Shown piece by piece: positions 34,906 to 42,722 of a stretch of 64,000 bases of DNA (positions are counted from its first letter, which is position 1; each line of letters opens with the position of its first letter). The translations under genes and the position numbers were made by a program. Under the pieces are notes generated by a model that ran no database searches, had not been told where the DNA came from, and was given only the letters and a program-made list of their open reading frames with translations. This stretch comes from Streptomyces sp. CG 926 (lineage in GTDB: Bacteria; Actinomycetota; Actinomycetes; Streptomycetales; Streptomycetaceae), in NCBI RefSeq assembly GCF_003148825.1, contig NZ_QGGZ01000001.1, positions 558,001 to 622,000 of the forward strand, given 5' to 3'.

Positions 34906-35157
34906 ATGCAACTGCGTGAGGACGTGTCCGTGGTGGACACCGACTACGGCAAAGTCCTGCTCGACGGCAGTACGGGTGAGTACTGGGAGCTCAATCCGAC
35001 CGGCAGCTCGGTCCTGGCCGGCCTGCTCGACGGCACCCCGGCGAAGGACGTCGCCGACGCCCTGTGCGCCGAGTTCGACGTCGACGCGGACCGGGCGCAG
35101 GCCGACGTGAGCGCCCTGCTCTCCGCCCTGCGCGACGCCCGGCTGGTCGGCCCGTGA
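34906..35157 (+). CDS. Lasso B1 protein (PqqD-like RiPP recognition element)
   Basis: This 83-aa free-standing RRE is expected to bind the leader motif YEVPALSKAGDF and deliver it to B2 and C. It has the PqqD-like pattern VSVVDTDYGKVLLDGSTGEY followed by WELNPTGSSVLAGLLDG and a helical end with DVSALLSALRDARLV. ATG 34906 follows AAGGGGAACCC. Its stop overlaps the B2 start by 4 bp (GTGA). Confidence 0.92.
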   Translation: MQLREDVSVVDTDYGKVLLDGSTGEYWELNPTGSSVLAGLLDGTPAKDVADALCAEFDVDADRAQADVSALLSALRDARLVGP

Positions 35158-35594
35158 GCTTCCATCCGGTCCCGGAGACCCACACCGGGACGTCGTTCGC
35201 CCAGCGCGCCGGAGCCCGCCTCGCCGTGGCCGTGGGCCGGCCCCTGCTGCGCCTGCCGCCGGCCCGGCTGGCACAGGTGCTGGGCGTGGTGTCCCGCGGG
35301 GCCCGGCCGGCCGGCCATGACCGGACCTACCGGGCCCGGCGCGCCGTTACCACGGTCAGCGCGGTCTGCGCGGGCCGTGAGGGCTGCCTGCCGCGCTCGG
35401 TCGCCACGGCCCTGCTCTGCCGCGCCCGCGGGGAATGGCCCACGTGGTGCGTCGGCGTCCGCGCCGCGCCGCCCTTCGGCGCCCACGCCTGGGTCGAGGC
35501 GGAGGGCCGGCTGGTGGGCGAGGAACTGCCCGAGAGCTACTTCCGGAGGTTGATCACCGTGGGCTCCGGGAGCGAGGAGAGGAGCCCTTCATGA
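35154..35594 (+). CDS. Lasso B2 protein (transglutaminase-like leader peptidase)
   Basis: This 146-aa cysteine protease removes the leader. The active-site Cys78 is in GREGCLPRSVATALLC and His111 in GAHAWVEAEGRL, as in other B2 proteins. The third triad position, usually Asp in the H-A-W-V-E-x-D-G context, is Glu117 here. The start GTG 35154 is inside the B1 stop and the stop overlaps the ABC start (ATGA at 35591), so B1-B2-D are translationally coupled. Confidence 0.9.
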   Translation: MSFHPVPETHTGTSFAQRAGARLAVAVGRPLLRLPPARLAQVLGVVSRGARPAGHDRTYRARRAVTTVSAVCAGREGCLPRSVATALLCRARGEWPTWCVGVRAAPPFGAHAWVEAEGRLVGEELPESYFRRLITVGSGSEERSPS

Positions 35595-37474
35595 CCGACC
35601 ACGCGAATCCGTCCGGCACCGCGACCGGAACCGGCCGGGGAGCCGGGGGCGGGACCGTGGCGCACCCCGGGGAGAACCCCGCCGACGGCGCCCGCCCCGG
35701 CACCCGTGATCTGCTGCGCCTGCTGCGCGGCAGCGGCCGGACCGTGGGGGCCGCGCTGGCGCTGACCGTCGCCGGCACCGCCCTCGGACTGCTCCAGCCA
35801 CTGCTGACGATGCGTCTGATCGACCGGGTCTCAGCCGACCGGGCCGTCACCGCGCTCGTCGTGACGCTGGCCGCTCTCTTCCTCGTCCAGGCCGCCCTGG
35901 AGGCGGCCGGCCAGTACCTGTTGGACGTGACCGGCGAGAGCGTGGTCCGGCGCCTGCGCCGCGGGCTCGTCGAACGGCTGTTGTTCGTCCGCCTCCGAGA
36001 ACTCGACGGCCGGCGCGCCGGCGACCTGCTCTCTCGAGTCGGCACCGACACGACCATGCTGCGGGACATGGTCGCGGGCAGCTTCGTCCAGCTCGTGACC
36101 GTCACCATCACCGGAGTCGGCGCCGCGGGACTGATGCTCTGGATCGACCCCGTCATGTTCCTCGTGGTCGCCGGGACGCTGCTGGTCGCCGCCGTCCTCG
36201 TCGCGGGCGTGATGGCCGGCATCCGGGCCAGCACCGAACAGGCCCTCGCCGGTGTCGGTGCCATGACCGCCGACCTCGAACGCGCCCTCGGCGGCATCAG
36301 GACCGTACGGGCGGCCCGCGCCGAACACCGGGAGGCCGAGCGCATCGGCGCGGACATCGACGCCGCCTTCACCGCCGGCGTCCGCTCCGCGAAGCTCGGT
36401 TCCGTCGTGGGGCCCGCCATGGAGATCGCGGTCAACGGCTCGTTCCTCCTCGTCCTGCTCGTCGGCGCGGTCCGGGTTTCCGACGGCTCCATGTCCGTCA
36501 GCGAACTCGTCGCTTTCCTGCTGTTCGCCACCTACCTGGTGATGCCGCTCGCAGGCCTCTTCAACGCGCTCAGCCTGATCCAGCGCGGCCTCGGCTCGCT
36601 TCGCCGGATCGAGGACGTCCTGCGCCTGCCCGTCGAGCGGGACCAGGAGGACGGTACGCCCGTACCGCTCCCTGCCCCCGCCGCATCGCCCGCGGCATCG
36701 CCCCCGTCCCCGCTCCTCGAACTGCGCCGGGTCTCCTTCGCGTACGACGACCGCCCGGTACTGCGCGACGTCTCGTTCTCCGTGCCGCGCACCGGACTCA
36801 TCGCCCTGGTCGGCCGGTCCGGCGCGGGCAAGACGACGATCGTCTCCCTGGCCGAGAAGTTCCACGAACCGGACGGCGGACACGTCCTCTTCGACGGCGC
36901 CGACGTCAGGGGCGTCGATCCGCGCGACCTCCGGGCCCGTATCGGCCTGGTCGAGCAGCACGCGCCCCTTCTGTACGGAACCCTGCGGGACAATCTCGTC
37001 TACGCGAAACCCGAGGCGAATGAGAGAGAAATCCGGGAAGTGCTCCGGATGGTAAATCTCGAAGAACTCGTGGAGCGCCTGGCGAACGGACTGGAGACGG
37101 AAGTCGGCGACCGGGGATTCAATCTCTCCGGGGGCGAACGCCAGCGCGTCGCCATTGCCCGCGCGCTGATCGCCCGGCCCGAACTCGTACTCCTCGACGA
37201 ACCCACGTCGCAACTCGACCCCATCAACGAACGGGAACTCACCGACGTCCTGCGGGACATCTCCCAAGAACGCGCCCTGCTCGTCGTCGCCCACCGCATG
37301 TCCACCGTCCGGGCGGCCGACCGGATCGTCGTCCTCGACGAGGGCCGTGTCGGCGCCGAGGGCACGCACGAACAGCTGCTCGCCGAGGACCCGTTCTATC
37401 GCAGGCTGACCACCGACCACCTCACGCCGCCCCTCGGCCGGCCCGCCCCAGACAGGAGTGTCGCAGCACCGTGA
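35591..37474 (+). CDS. ABC exporter of the lasso cluster (fused permease-ATPase, D protein)
   Basis: This 627-aa half-transporter likely exports, and confers self-immunity to, the lasso peptide. After a 40-residue polar Gly/Thr/Ala-rich N-terminus come about six membrane helices (residues 45-330). The ATPase follows: Walker A GRSGAGKTT, Q-loop LVEQHAPLLYGT, signature LSGGERQRVAIARA, Walker B ELVLLDEPTS and H-loop VVAHRMST. There is no N-terminal C39 peptidase. A Pro/Ala-rich linker joins the two parts. It ends in a 4-bp overlap with the LuxR-type gene. Confidence 0.92.
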   Translation: MTDHANPSGTATGTGRGAGGGTVAHPGENPADGARPGTRDLLRLLRGSGRTVGAALALTVAGTALGLLQPLLTMRLIDRVSADRAVTALVVTLAALFLVQAALEAAGQYLLDVTGESVVRRLRRGLVERLLFVRLRELDGRRAGDLLSRVGTDTTMLRDMVAGSFVQLVTVTITGVGAAGLMLWIDPVMFLVVAGTLLVAAVLVAGVMAGIRASTEQALAGVGAMTADLERALGGIRTVRAARAEHREAERIGADIDAAFTAGVRSAKLGSVVGPAMEIAVNGSFLLVLLVGAVRVSDGSMSVSELVAFLLFATYLVMPLAGLFNALSLIQRGLGSLRRIEDVLRLPVERDQEDGTPVPLPAPAASPAASPPSPLLELRRVSFAYDDRPVLRDVSFSVPRTGLIALVGRSGAGKTTIVSLAEKFHEPDGGHVLFDGADVRGVDPRDLRARIGLVEQHAPLLYGTLRDNLVYAKPEANEREIREVLRMVNLEELVERLANGLETEVGDRGFNLSGGERQRVAIARALIARPELVLLDEPTSQLDPINERELTDVLRDISQERALLVVAHRMSTVRAADRIVVLDEGRVGAEGTHEQLLAEDPFYRRLTTDHLTPPLGRPAPDRSVAAP

Positions 37475-37800
37475 GCCCCACCCTTGCCCGCACCGCCACC
37501 GCACCCCACGCGACCGCCGGCGCCCGCGTACCGGGCGCACCGCACTGGACACCGGCCCTCGAACGGGTCGGCCGACTCACGCCGCGCGAGCAGGAGACCT
37601 TCCTCCTGCTCGCCGAAGGGCTCTCGAACGCGACGATGGCCCAGCGGCTGCACGTGACCGAACGGACCGTGCGCGCACACGTCGCCGCGGTCATGGAAAA
37701 GCTCGAACTCTCCTCACGCCTGACCGTCTGCCTGGCTTCGTACGTGTTCTCCACGGAACACGCGGATGCCGGAACCGGCTCGGTCCGTAAAGAGTCCTGA
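37471..37800 (+). CDS. Small LuxR-type (GerE) DNA-binding regulator
   Basis: The protein has 109 aa. Only the DNA-binding domain is present: RLTPREQETFLLLAEGLSNA followed by MAQRLHVTERTVRAHVAAVM. There is no receiver or ligand domain, only 35 low-complexity N-terminal residues. GTG 37471 overlaps the ABC stop, so it is the last gene of the lasso operon, and it lies 157 bp before the lanthipeptide precursor. It may couple expression of the two clusters. This is inferred from position. Confidence 0.8.
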   Translation: MSPTLARTATAPHATAGARVPGAPHWTPALERVGRLTPREQETFLLLAEGLSNATMAQRLHVTERTVRAHVAAVMEKLELSSRLTVCLASYVFSTEHADAGTGSVRKES

Positions 37801-37957
37801 AAAGGCTGACCGTTCGGGATCCGGATCCACGGCGAATACTGTCGCCACGGCCAATGGAACGGACGCACGGTGTTCGAAATGATTTGTCCGGCGCCGGAAA
37901 AAACCTCCGGAGCCCCCGACGAAGCGATTCGCCGGGAAGAATGACGAAAGGAAAGTC

Positions 37958-38143
37958 ATGTCTGACGCATTCGACCTGGACGCCCGGATCTCCGCTCCCG
38001 CCGGCCCCACCGGCGAGCAGGCGCCCCCGCCGTCCATCTCCGGGATCGCCACCCGCACCGTCTGCACCCGGGTGACCTGCCAGGCCAGCAAGACCTGTGT
38101 CTGCACCTCGATCTGCACGGTCTTCTGCGTGGGCGGCAAGTAG
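37958..38143 (+). CDS. Class I lanthipeptide precursor (FxLD-box leader)
   Basis: This is a 61-aa precursor. The leader starts MSDAFDLDARI and carries the FDLD box recognised by class I LanB/LanC enzymes. A Pro/Gly-rich stretch follows. The C-terminal part from about T32 contains six Cys (36, 41, 47, 49, 53, 57) and nine Ser/Thr, ending VFCVGGK. Up to six thioether rings are therefore possible, with several Thr left for dehydrobutyrine. The leader cleavage point is not obvious and no protease gene is in the cluster. ATG 37958 follows GAAAGGAAAG. Confidence 0.88.
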   Translation: MSDAFDLDARISAPAGPTGEQAPPPSISGIATRTVCTRVTCQASKTCVCTSICTVFCVGGK

Positions 38144-38159
38144 CCACGGGCTAGTTCCC

Positions 38160-38198
38160 GACGGGTGCTGCCGTGGTCGAGACACGGCAGCACCCGTC
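38160..38198 (+). terminator. Perfect 16-bp hairpin between lanA and lanC (attenuator-like)
   Basis: The arms GACGGGTGCTGCCGTG and CACGGCAGCACCCGTC pair perfectly around a 7-base loop, starting 17 bp after the precursor stop and 47 bp before the LanC start. No T-run follows. In RiPP operons such hairpins commonly reduce read-through, so that precursor mRNA exceeds enzyme mRNA, and they protect the short transcript. Confidence 0.75.
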
Positions 38199-38244
38199 GT
38201 CGCAGAGCGAGAGAAGCACGCCGAACAGACAGGGGCCGACCACC

Positions 38245-39582
38245 ATGCACCTCACCCACCACGGTACCGAAGCCTGGGCCCGCGTGGCAGACGACGACCT
38301 CGTGAGCCGCGCGCGGACAGCCGTCCGGCAGGTTCTGAGGGAGACCGCGACCACCGCTCAGGTCGAGGACCTCGCGCTCCGCGCCGCCGAGCAGAGCGAC
38401 ACCACAGGCGCCTGGTACCCGCCCAGTCTGACCCACGGCCAGGCAGGTACCGCGCTGCTCCACCTGTACGCCGCCCGGGCCGGGCTCGGCGACCTGGACA
38501 CGGCCTCCGGTCACATACGCGAGGCGGTCCTCTCGACCCGGACCGAACCTCTGCAGCATCACGGTCTGTTCGCCGGCACCAGCGGCCTCCTCCTCGCCCT
38601 CACGGACGTCACACGTGACGAGCCCCGCTTCCGCCCCAGCCTCGACCGGCTGACGGACCAGCTGGCCGAGCAGGTCCTCGCCGCGCCACCGCACCGCACC
38701 GAACGGGCCGTCAGCGACCTCGACTACGACCTCGTCACCGGCGCGGCCGGTACCCTCGCCCAGCTGAGCTCCGTCCCCGAGCCCTCCGAGCGGGCCGCCG
38801 AGGCCGCCGCAGTCCTCGCCGACTACCTCATCTGGCTGGCCGGACCCGCCGAGACCGCGGGCACCCCTCACCGCTGGCTCATCACGCCCCCGTACTACCC
38901 GCCCATCGGCGACTACCTCGCCAATTACCCGCACGGGTATCTCAACCTCGGTCTCTCGCACGGCGTCCCCGGCATCGCCGCGGCCCTCGCCGCCGCCTGG
39001 GCGGCGGGCAACCGCCGCCCAGGCCACCTGGAGGCCGTCACCACCCTCAGCAGCTGGATCCGCGCACAGGCTGACACCGACGCGCACGGCCCCCTGTGGA
39101 GCGACGGCACGCCCGTCGACGAACACGGCCACGAGGTCTCCGCCGGATGCGTGCACGACCGGATCGCCTGGTGCTACGGCACCTTCGGCGTCGCGGGCGC
39201 CCTCCTCACGGTCGCCGAGGCCACCCTCGACGGCGAACTGCGCGCCGAAGCCGTCGGCGCCTTCGAGGGCGCGCTCGCCCGCCTCGGGGACCTCCGGCCA
39301 CTGTCGCCGACCCTCTGCCACGGCCTCGCCGGACTGGTCATGCTGACACTGGAGTTCGCCCCCTGGAGCGCCGCCGCCCGCGAGCGGCTGCCGGAACTGG
39401 TCGGGGACCTCCTCGACCGTCACGAGCCGGACCGCCCGCTGGGCTTCGCCGACCTGGAGGAGCCCGGCAAACCCGTCGACGACCCGGGACTGCTCACCGG
39501 TGCCGCCGGCGTCGCGCTCGCGCTGCTCGCTGCCACCGGCGACCGGCGGCCCGACTGGTTCCGCGCCTTCCTCGGCCGGTGA
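38245..39582 (+). CDS. lanC: Lanthionine cyclase LanC
   Basis: This 445-aa zinc enzyme catalyses addition of Cys thiols to dehydrated Ser/Thr in the lanthipeptide core. The alpha-toroid repeats carry glycine-rich turns (SLTHGQAGTALLHLY, LSHGVPGIAAALAAA, LTGAAGVALALLA). The zinc ligands are the Cys in RIAWCYGTFG and the Cys-His in PTLCHGLAGL. ATG 38245 is preceded by AGGGGCC; an in-frame ATG at 38173 lies inside the hairpin and is not used. Its stop overlaps the LanB start by 4 bp. Confidence 0.9.
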   Translation: MHLTHHGTEAWARVADDDLVSRARTAVRQVLRETATTAQVEDLALRAAEQSDTTGAWYPPSLTHGQAGTALLHLYAARAGLGDLDTASGHIREAVLSTRTEPLQHHGLFAGTSGLLLALTDVTRDEPRFRPSLDRLTDQLAEQVLAAPPHRTERAVSDLDYDLVTGAAGTLAQLSSVPEPSERAAEAAAVLADYLIWLAGPAETAGTPHRWLITPPYYPPIGDYLANYPHGYLNLGLSHGVPGIAAALAAAWAAGNRRPGHLEAVTTLSSWIRAQADTDAHGPLWSDGTPVDEHGHEVSAGCVHDRIAWCYGTFGVAGALLTVAEATLDGELRAEAVGAFEGALARLGDLRPLSPTLCHGLAGLVMLTLEFAPWSAAARERLPELVGDLLDRHEPDRPLGFADLEEPGKPVDDPGLLTGAAGVALALLAATGDRRPDWFRAFLGR

Positions 39583-42500
39583 CGTCCATGACCCCGTACG
39601 AGCCCGCCGGCTTCTTCCTCCTGCGCTCCCCCGCCCTGCCCGCCCGCACCTGGCTCGACGTGACCGCGGACCCCGACGACACCCCGCGGGCCCTCGTCGA
39701 CCTCGCCCGCCGTCCCGACGTCACGCGCGCCCTGCTCATCGCCAGCGAGGACATGACGGACAGCCTCGACCGGATCGGCGACCTCAGCGAGAAGCGCCTG
39801 CGCCGACTGCACTCCGGGCTGCTGCGCTACGTCACGCGCATGGCGACCCGGCCCACGCCCTTCGGGGCCTTCTCCGGTGTGGCGATGGGCGAGTTCGGCC
39901 CCGCCACCACCGCCAGGCTCGGCCGGCCCGAGGAGCACCGGCTGCGCGTGCGCGCCGACATGGGCTGGCTGCTCGGGCTGATCAAACGCCTCGACGAGTC
40001 CGACGACCTGCTCCGCCGGCTCCGGCTCGTCCTCAACCCGATGGCGGACACGGCCGGCGACCGCGTGGTCCTGCCGCAGGCCGACAAGTACGGCCGACAC
40101 GACGCCCGCAGCGTGCGCATCCGGGCCACACCCGCCGTCGAGCTCGTCATGCGGACAGCCGCCACCCCCGTCCCGTACGAGCGGATCACCGCCGAACTCG
40201 CGGCCGCCTTCACCGAGGTCACGGCCGAGACCGTCGAGGGCCTGGTCCGGCAGATGTGGGACCTCGGTTTCCTCATCAGCGACCTGAGGCCCCCGCAGAC
40301 CGCGGAACGGCCCGAACACCACGTCCTGAAGAGGCTCACCGGCATCCCCGCCGCGCAGGAGACGGCCGACCGGCTCAGCGCCGTAGCCGACCTCGCCGAC
40401 CGGGCCGACGACACCGCCTCCCTGCGCCGGCTCGCCGCCGCACAGCAGGACCTCGTACCCGGACACCACGGCCGCTCCTACCAGGCCGACATGGCACTGC
40501 ACCTGGACGAACCCGTCCTGAACGCCTCGATCGGCGAGGCGGCGGCCGAGGCCGTCGGCGTCCTGGTCCGCCTGAGCGCCTCCCACGGCACGCGCAACCA
40601 CCTGACGCGCTACCGCGAGGAATTCACCGAACGCTACGGCGAAGGGACCCGCGTCCCGGTGCTCGGTCTGCTCAGCCCCGACACCGGGCTCGACGCCCCG
40701 CCGACCTACACCAATCCGCCGCGCAGCATCGAACTGCCGGGGGCGACACCCGAGCACACCGCCCGGCTGGACGCCCTGCTCGTCGAGTTCGCCCAGCAGG
40801 CCTGGTGGGACAAGTCCTTCGAGGTCGAGCTGACCGACGCCTGGCTGGAGCGCCTCGCCCCGCGCGGCCCGGTGCCCGACCCGCCGCCCGCCATGGAGGT
40901 CTACCTCCAGCTGCACGCCGCCGACCGCGCCGCCCTCGACCGGGGGGAGTGGCAGGCCGTCCTGCGCTACGACAGCCTCACCTACGGCGGCCGCACCTTC
41001 GGGCGCTTCAGCGAGCTGCTGGGCGAGCCCACCGCCAAGCGGCTGCGCGGGTACGCCCGCGCCGAGGAGGCGCTCTTCCCCGACGTCGCCTACGCGGAGC
41101 TCGCGTTCCTGCCCCCGTACGGCCGTGCGGCCAACATCACCCTCCGCCCCGCCGTCCGGCCGTACGAGATCCCCGTCAACACCACGCCGTCCGTCGGCCC
41201 GGACCAGGTCCTCCCCCTCGACGACATCCTCGTCGGCGTCAGCGGGGATCGGTTCCACCTGTGGTCCCGGAAACTCGACCGTGAGGTCGTGGTCGCCCAG
41301 CACCACATGCTCAGCCCGGCGATGGCGCCGAACGTGGCCCGGTTCCTGCTGGAGGCCTCCCAGGACGGCTGCGTCATGCCCTCCGGCTTCCACTGGGGCC
41401 CCGCCGAGGCGGCCCCTTTCCTGCCGCGCGTCACCCGCGGGCGGATCGTCCTGCGCCCCGCGCAGTGGCGGCTCACCAGTAGTCCCGCGGCCACGGACCC
41501 CACGGGCGCGCACGGCAGGACCGGTCTCGCGGCGCCCGCAGCCGGCACACCGTCCGCGCACCCGCTCGACGACCTCGACGGCTGGCGCCGGCGCTGGAAC
41601 GTGCCCCGCCACGTCTATCTCGTCGAGTCCGACCAACGGCTGCTGCTGGACCTCGACCACCCCGCCTGCCGCGCCGAACTCCGTGCGGAGCTGGACGAGC
41701 GCGGTACCCTCGTCCTCCACGAGATGCTGCCGTCCTTCGACGGCATGTGGCTCCAGGATGCCGACGGCGAGCGCTACGCCGCCGAGGTCGTCGTCCCCGT
41801 CCTCGCCCGCGACGCGGTCCGCGCCACCCGCGCTCCCGTGCCGCGACAAGGCCGCGAGGTGCCCGTGGAGCGCCATCTGCCGGGCAGTGCCTGGACGTTC
41901 CTCAAGGTCTACGCGGCCCCCGAGCGACAGGACGAGATCATCGCCGGCCCGCTGCTCGACCTCGTCGCGGGACTGGGCCGCGAAGGGCTCCTGGACCGCT
42001 GGTTCTACATCCGCTACGCAGACCCGTTCCCGCACCTGCGCCTGCGGGTCCGCGGCACCGACGCCGACCGTATCCTCACCGAGGTCACCGCGTGGGGGCG
42101 CGATCTCGTCACCCGCGGACTGGCCCTGGACATCGAACTCGCCGGCTACGCACCGGAGACGGCCCGCTACGGCGGCCCGGAGGTCTTCGACACGGCCGAG
42201 CTGCTCTTCACCGCCAACAGCGAAGCCACCGCCCTGCTGCTGTCGCGACAGCCCGACATCAGGCCCGAGTTCCTCGCCGTCGCCGCTCTGGACACCCTCC
42301 ACACCCAGTGGGGCATGCCGCCGGGCGGCGGGCGCATTCACCACGCCGGCGGCCACGACGAGGCCCCTGTCCGGGACACCCGGACGCTGTTCCGCGAACA
42401 CCGCGCCTACCTGTGCGAACTCCTCAGCCCGTGGGAGCGCGACCCCCACGAGGAAGGGCGGGCCCACCGGCTCCTCCTCCAGGAGACGTTCGCCGCGCAG

Positions 42501-42722
42501 GCACCAGCCGTCGCCGAGACGGCCGCAGCCGTCCGCGAGGCGGCCCGCCGTGGCCTCCTGGTCGGCTCCGAGGACGCCATCCTCGCCAGCCTCGTGCACA
42601 TGCAGATCAACCGGCTCCTCCCCATCGACCTCCAGCGGGAGGCCCGCAGCCACGCTCTGTGGGCCCATGTCCTGCGCGCCGTCCGGGGCCGCACGGCCGC
42701 GAAGGCCAGGGAGGGCCGATGA
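39579..42722 (+). CDS. lanB: Class I lanthipeptide dehydratase LanB
   Basis: This is a full-length 1047-aa dehydratase. The N-terminal part (about 1-750) is the tRNA-dependent glutamylation domain, with landmarks RLHSGLLRYVTRMATRPTPF and LTRYREEFTERYGEGTRVP. The C-terminal part, from FLKVYAAPERQDEIIAGPLL through WFYIRYADPFPHLRLRVRG, is the SpaB_C-type elimination domain. Both halves are in one chain, as in classical LanB rather than in the split thiopeptide type. GTG 39579 overlaps the LanC stop; ATG 39588 is an alternative start. The stop overlaps the ABC start (ATGA). Confidence 0.92.
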   Translation: MTSMTPYEPAGFFLLRSPALPARTWLDVTADPDDTPRALVDLARRPDVTRALLIASEDMTDSLDRIGDLSEKRLRRLHSGLLRYVTRMATRPTPFGAFSGVAMGEFGPATTARLGRPEEHRLRVRADMGWLLGLIKRLDESDDLLRRLRLVLNPMADTAGDRVVLPQADKYGRHDARSVRIRATPAVELVMRTAATPVPYERITAELAAAFTEVTAETVEGLVRQMWDLGFLISDLRPPQTAERPEHHVLKRLTGIPAAQETADRLSAVADLADRADDTASLRRLAAAQQDLVPGHHGRSYQADMALHLDEPVLNASIGEAAAEAVGVLVRLSASHGTRNHLTRYREEFTERYGEGTRVPVLGLLSPDTGLDAPPTYTNPPRSIELPGATPEHTARLDALLVEFAQQAWWDKSFEVELTDAWLERLAPRGPVPDPPPAMEVYLQLHAADRAALDRGEWQAVLRYDSLTYGGRTFGRFSELLGEPTAKRLRGYARAEEALFPDVAYAELAFLPPYGRAANITLRPAVRPYEIPVNTTPSVGPDQVLPLDDILVGVSGDRFHLWSRKLDREVVVAQHHMLSPAMAPNVARFLLEASQDGCVMPSGFHWGPAEAAPFLPRVTRGRIVLRPAQWRLTSSPAATDPTGAHGRTGLAAPAAGTPSAHPLDDLDGWRRRWNVPRHVYLVESDQRLLLDLDHPACRAELRAELDERGTLVLHEMLPSFDGMWLQDADGERYAAEVVVPVLARDAVRATRAPVPRQGREVPVERHLPGSAWTFLKVYAAPERQDEIIAGPLLDLVAGLGREGLLDRWFYIRYADPFPHLRLRVRGTDADRILTEVTAWGRDLVTRGLALDIELAGYAPETARYGGPEVFDTAELLFTANSEATALLLSRQPDIRPEFLAVAALDTLHTQWGMPPGGGRIHHAGGHDEAPVRDTRTLFREHRAYLCELLSPWERDPHEEGRAHRLLLQETFAAQAPAVAETAAAVREAARRGLLVGSEDAILASLVHMQINRLLPIDLQREARSHALWAHVLRAVRGRTAAKAREGR

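Noticed and set aside
38173..38244. LanC start at ATG 38173
   Set aside because: It falls inside the perfect hairpin and has no ribosome site. ATG 38245 has AGGGGCC upstream and begins the recognisable protein.
39420..42668. Very long open frame on the minus strand opposite LanB
   Set aside because: It is antisense to an unambiguous LanB, has no domain match by eye and has low-complexity Gly/Asp/Val composition typical of the complementary frame of high-GC genes.
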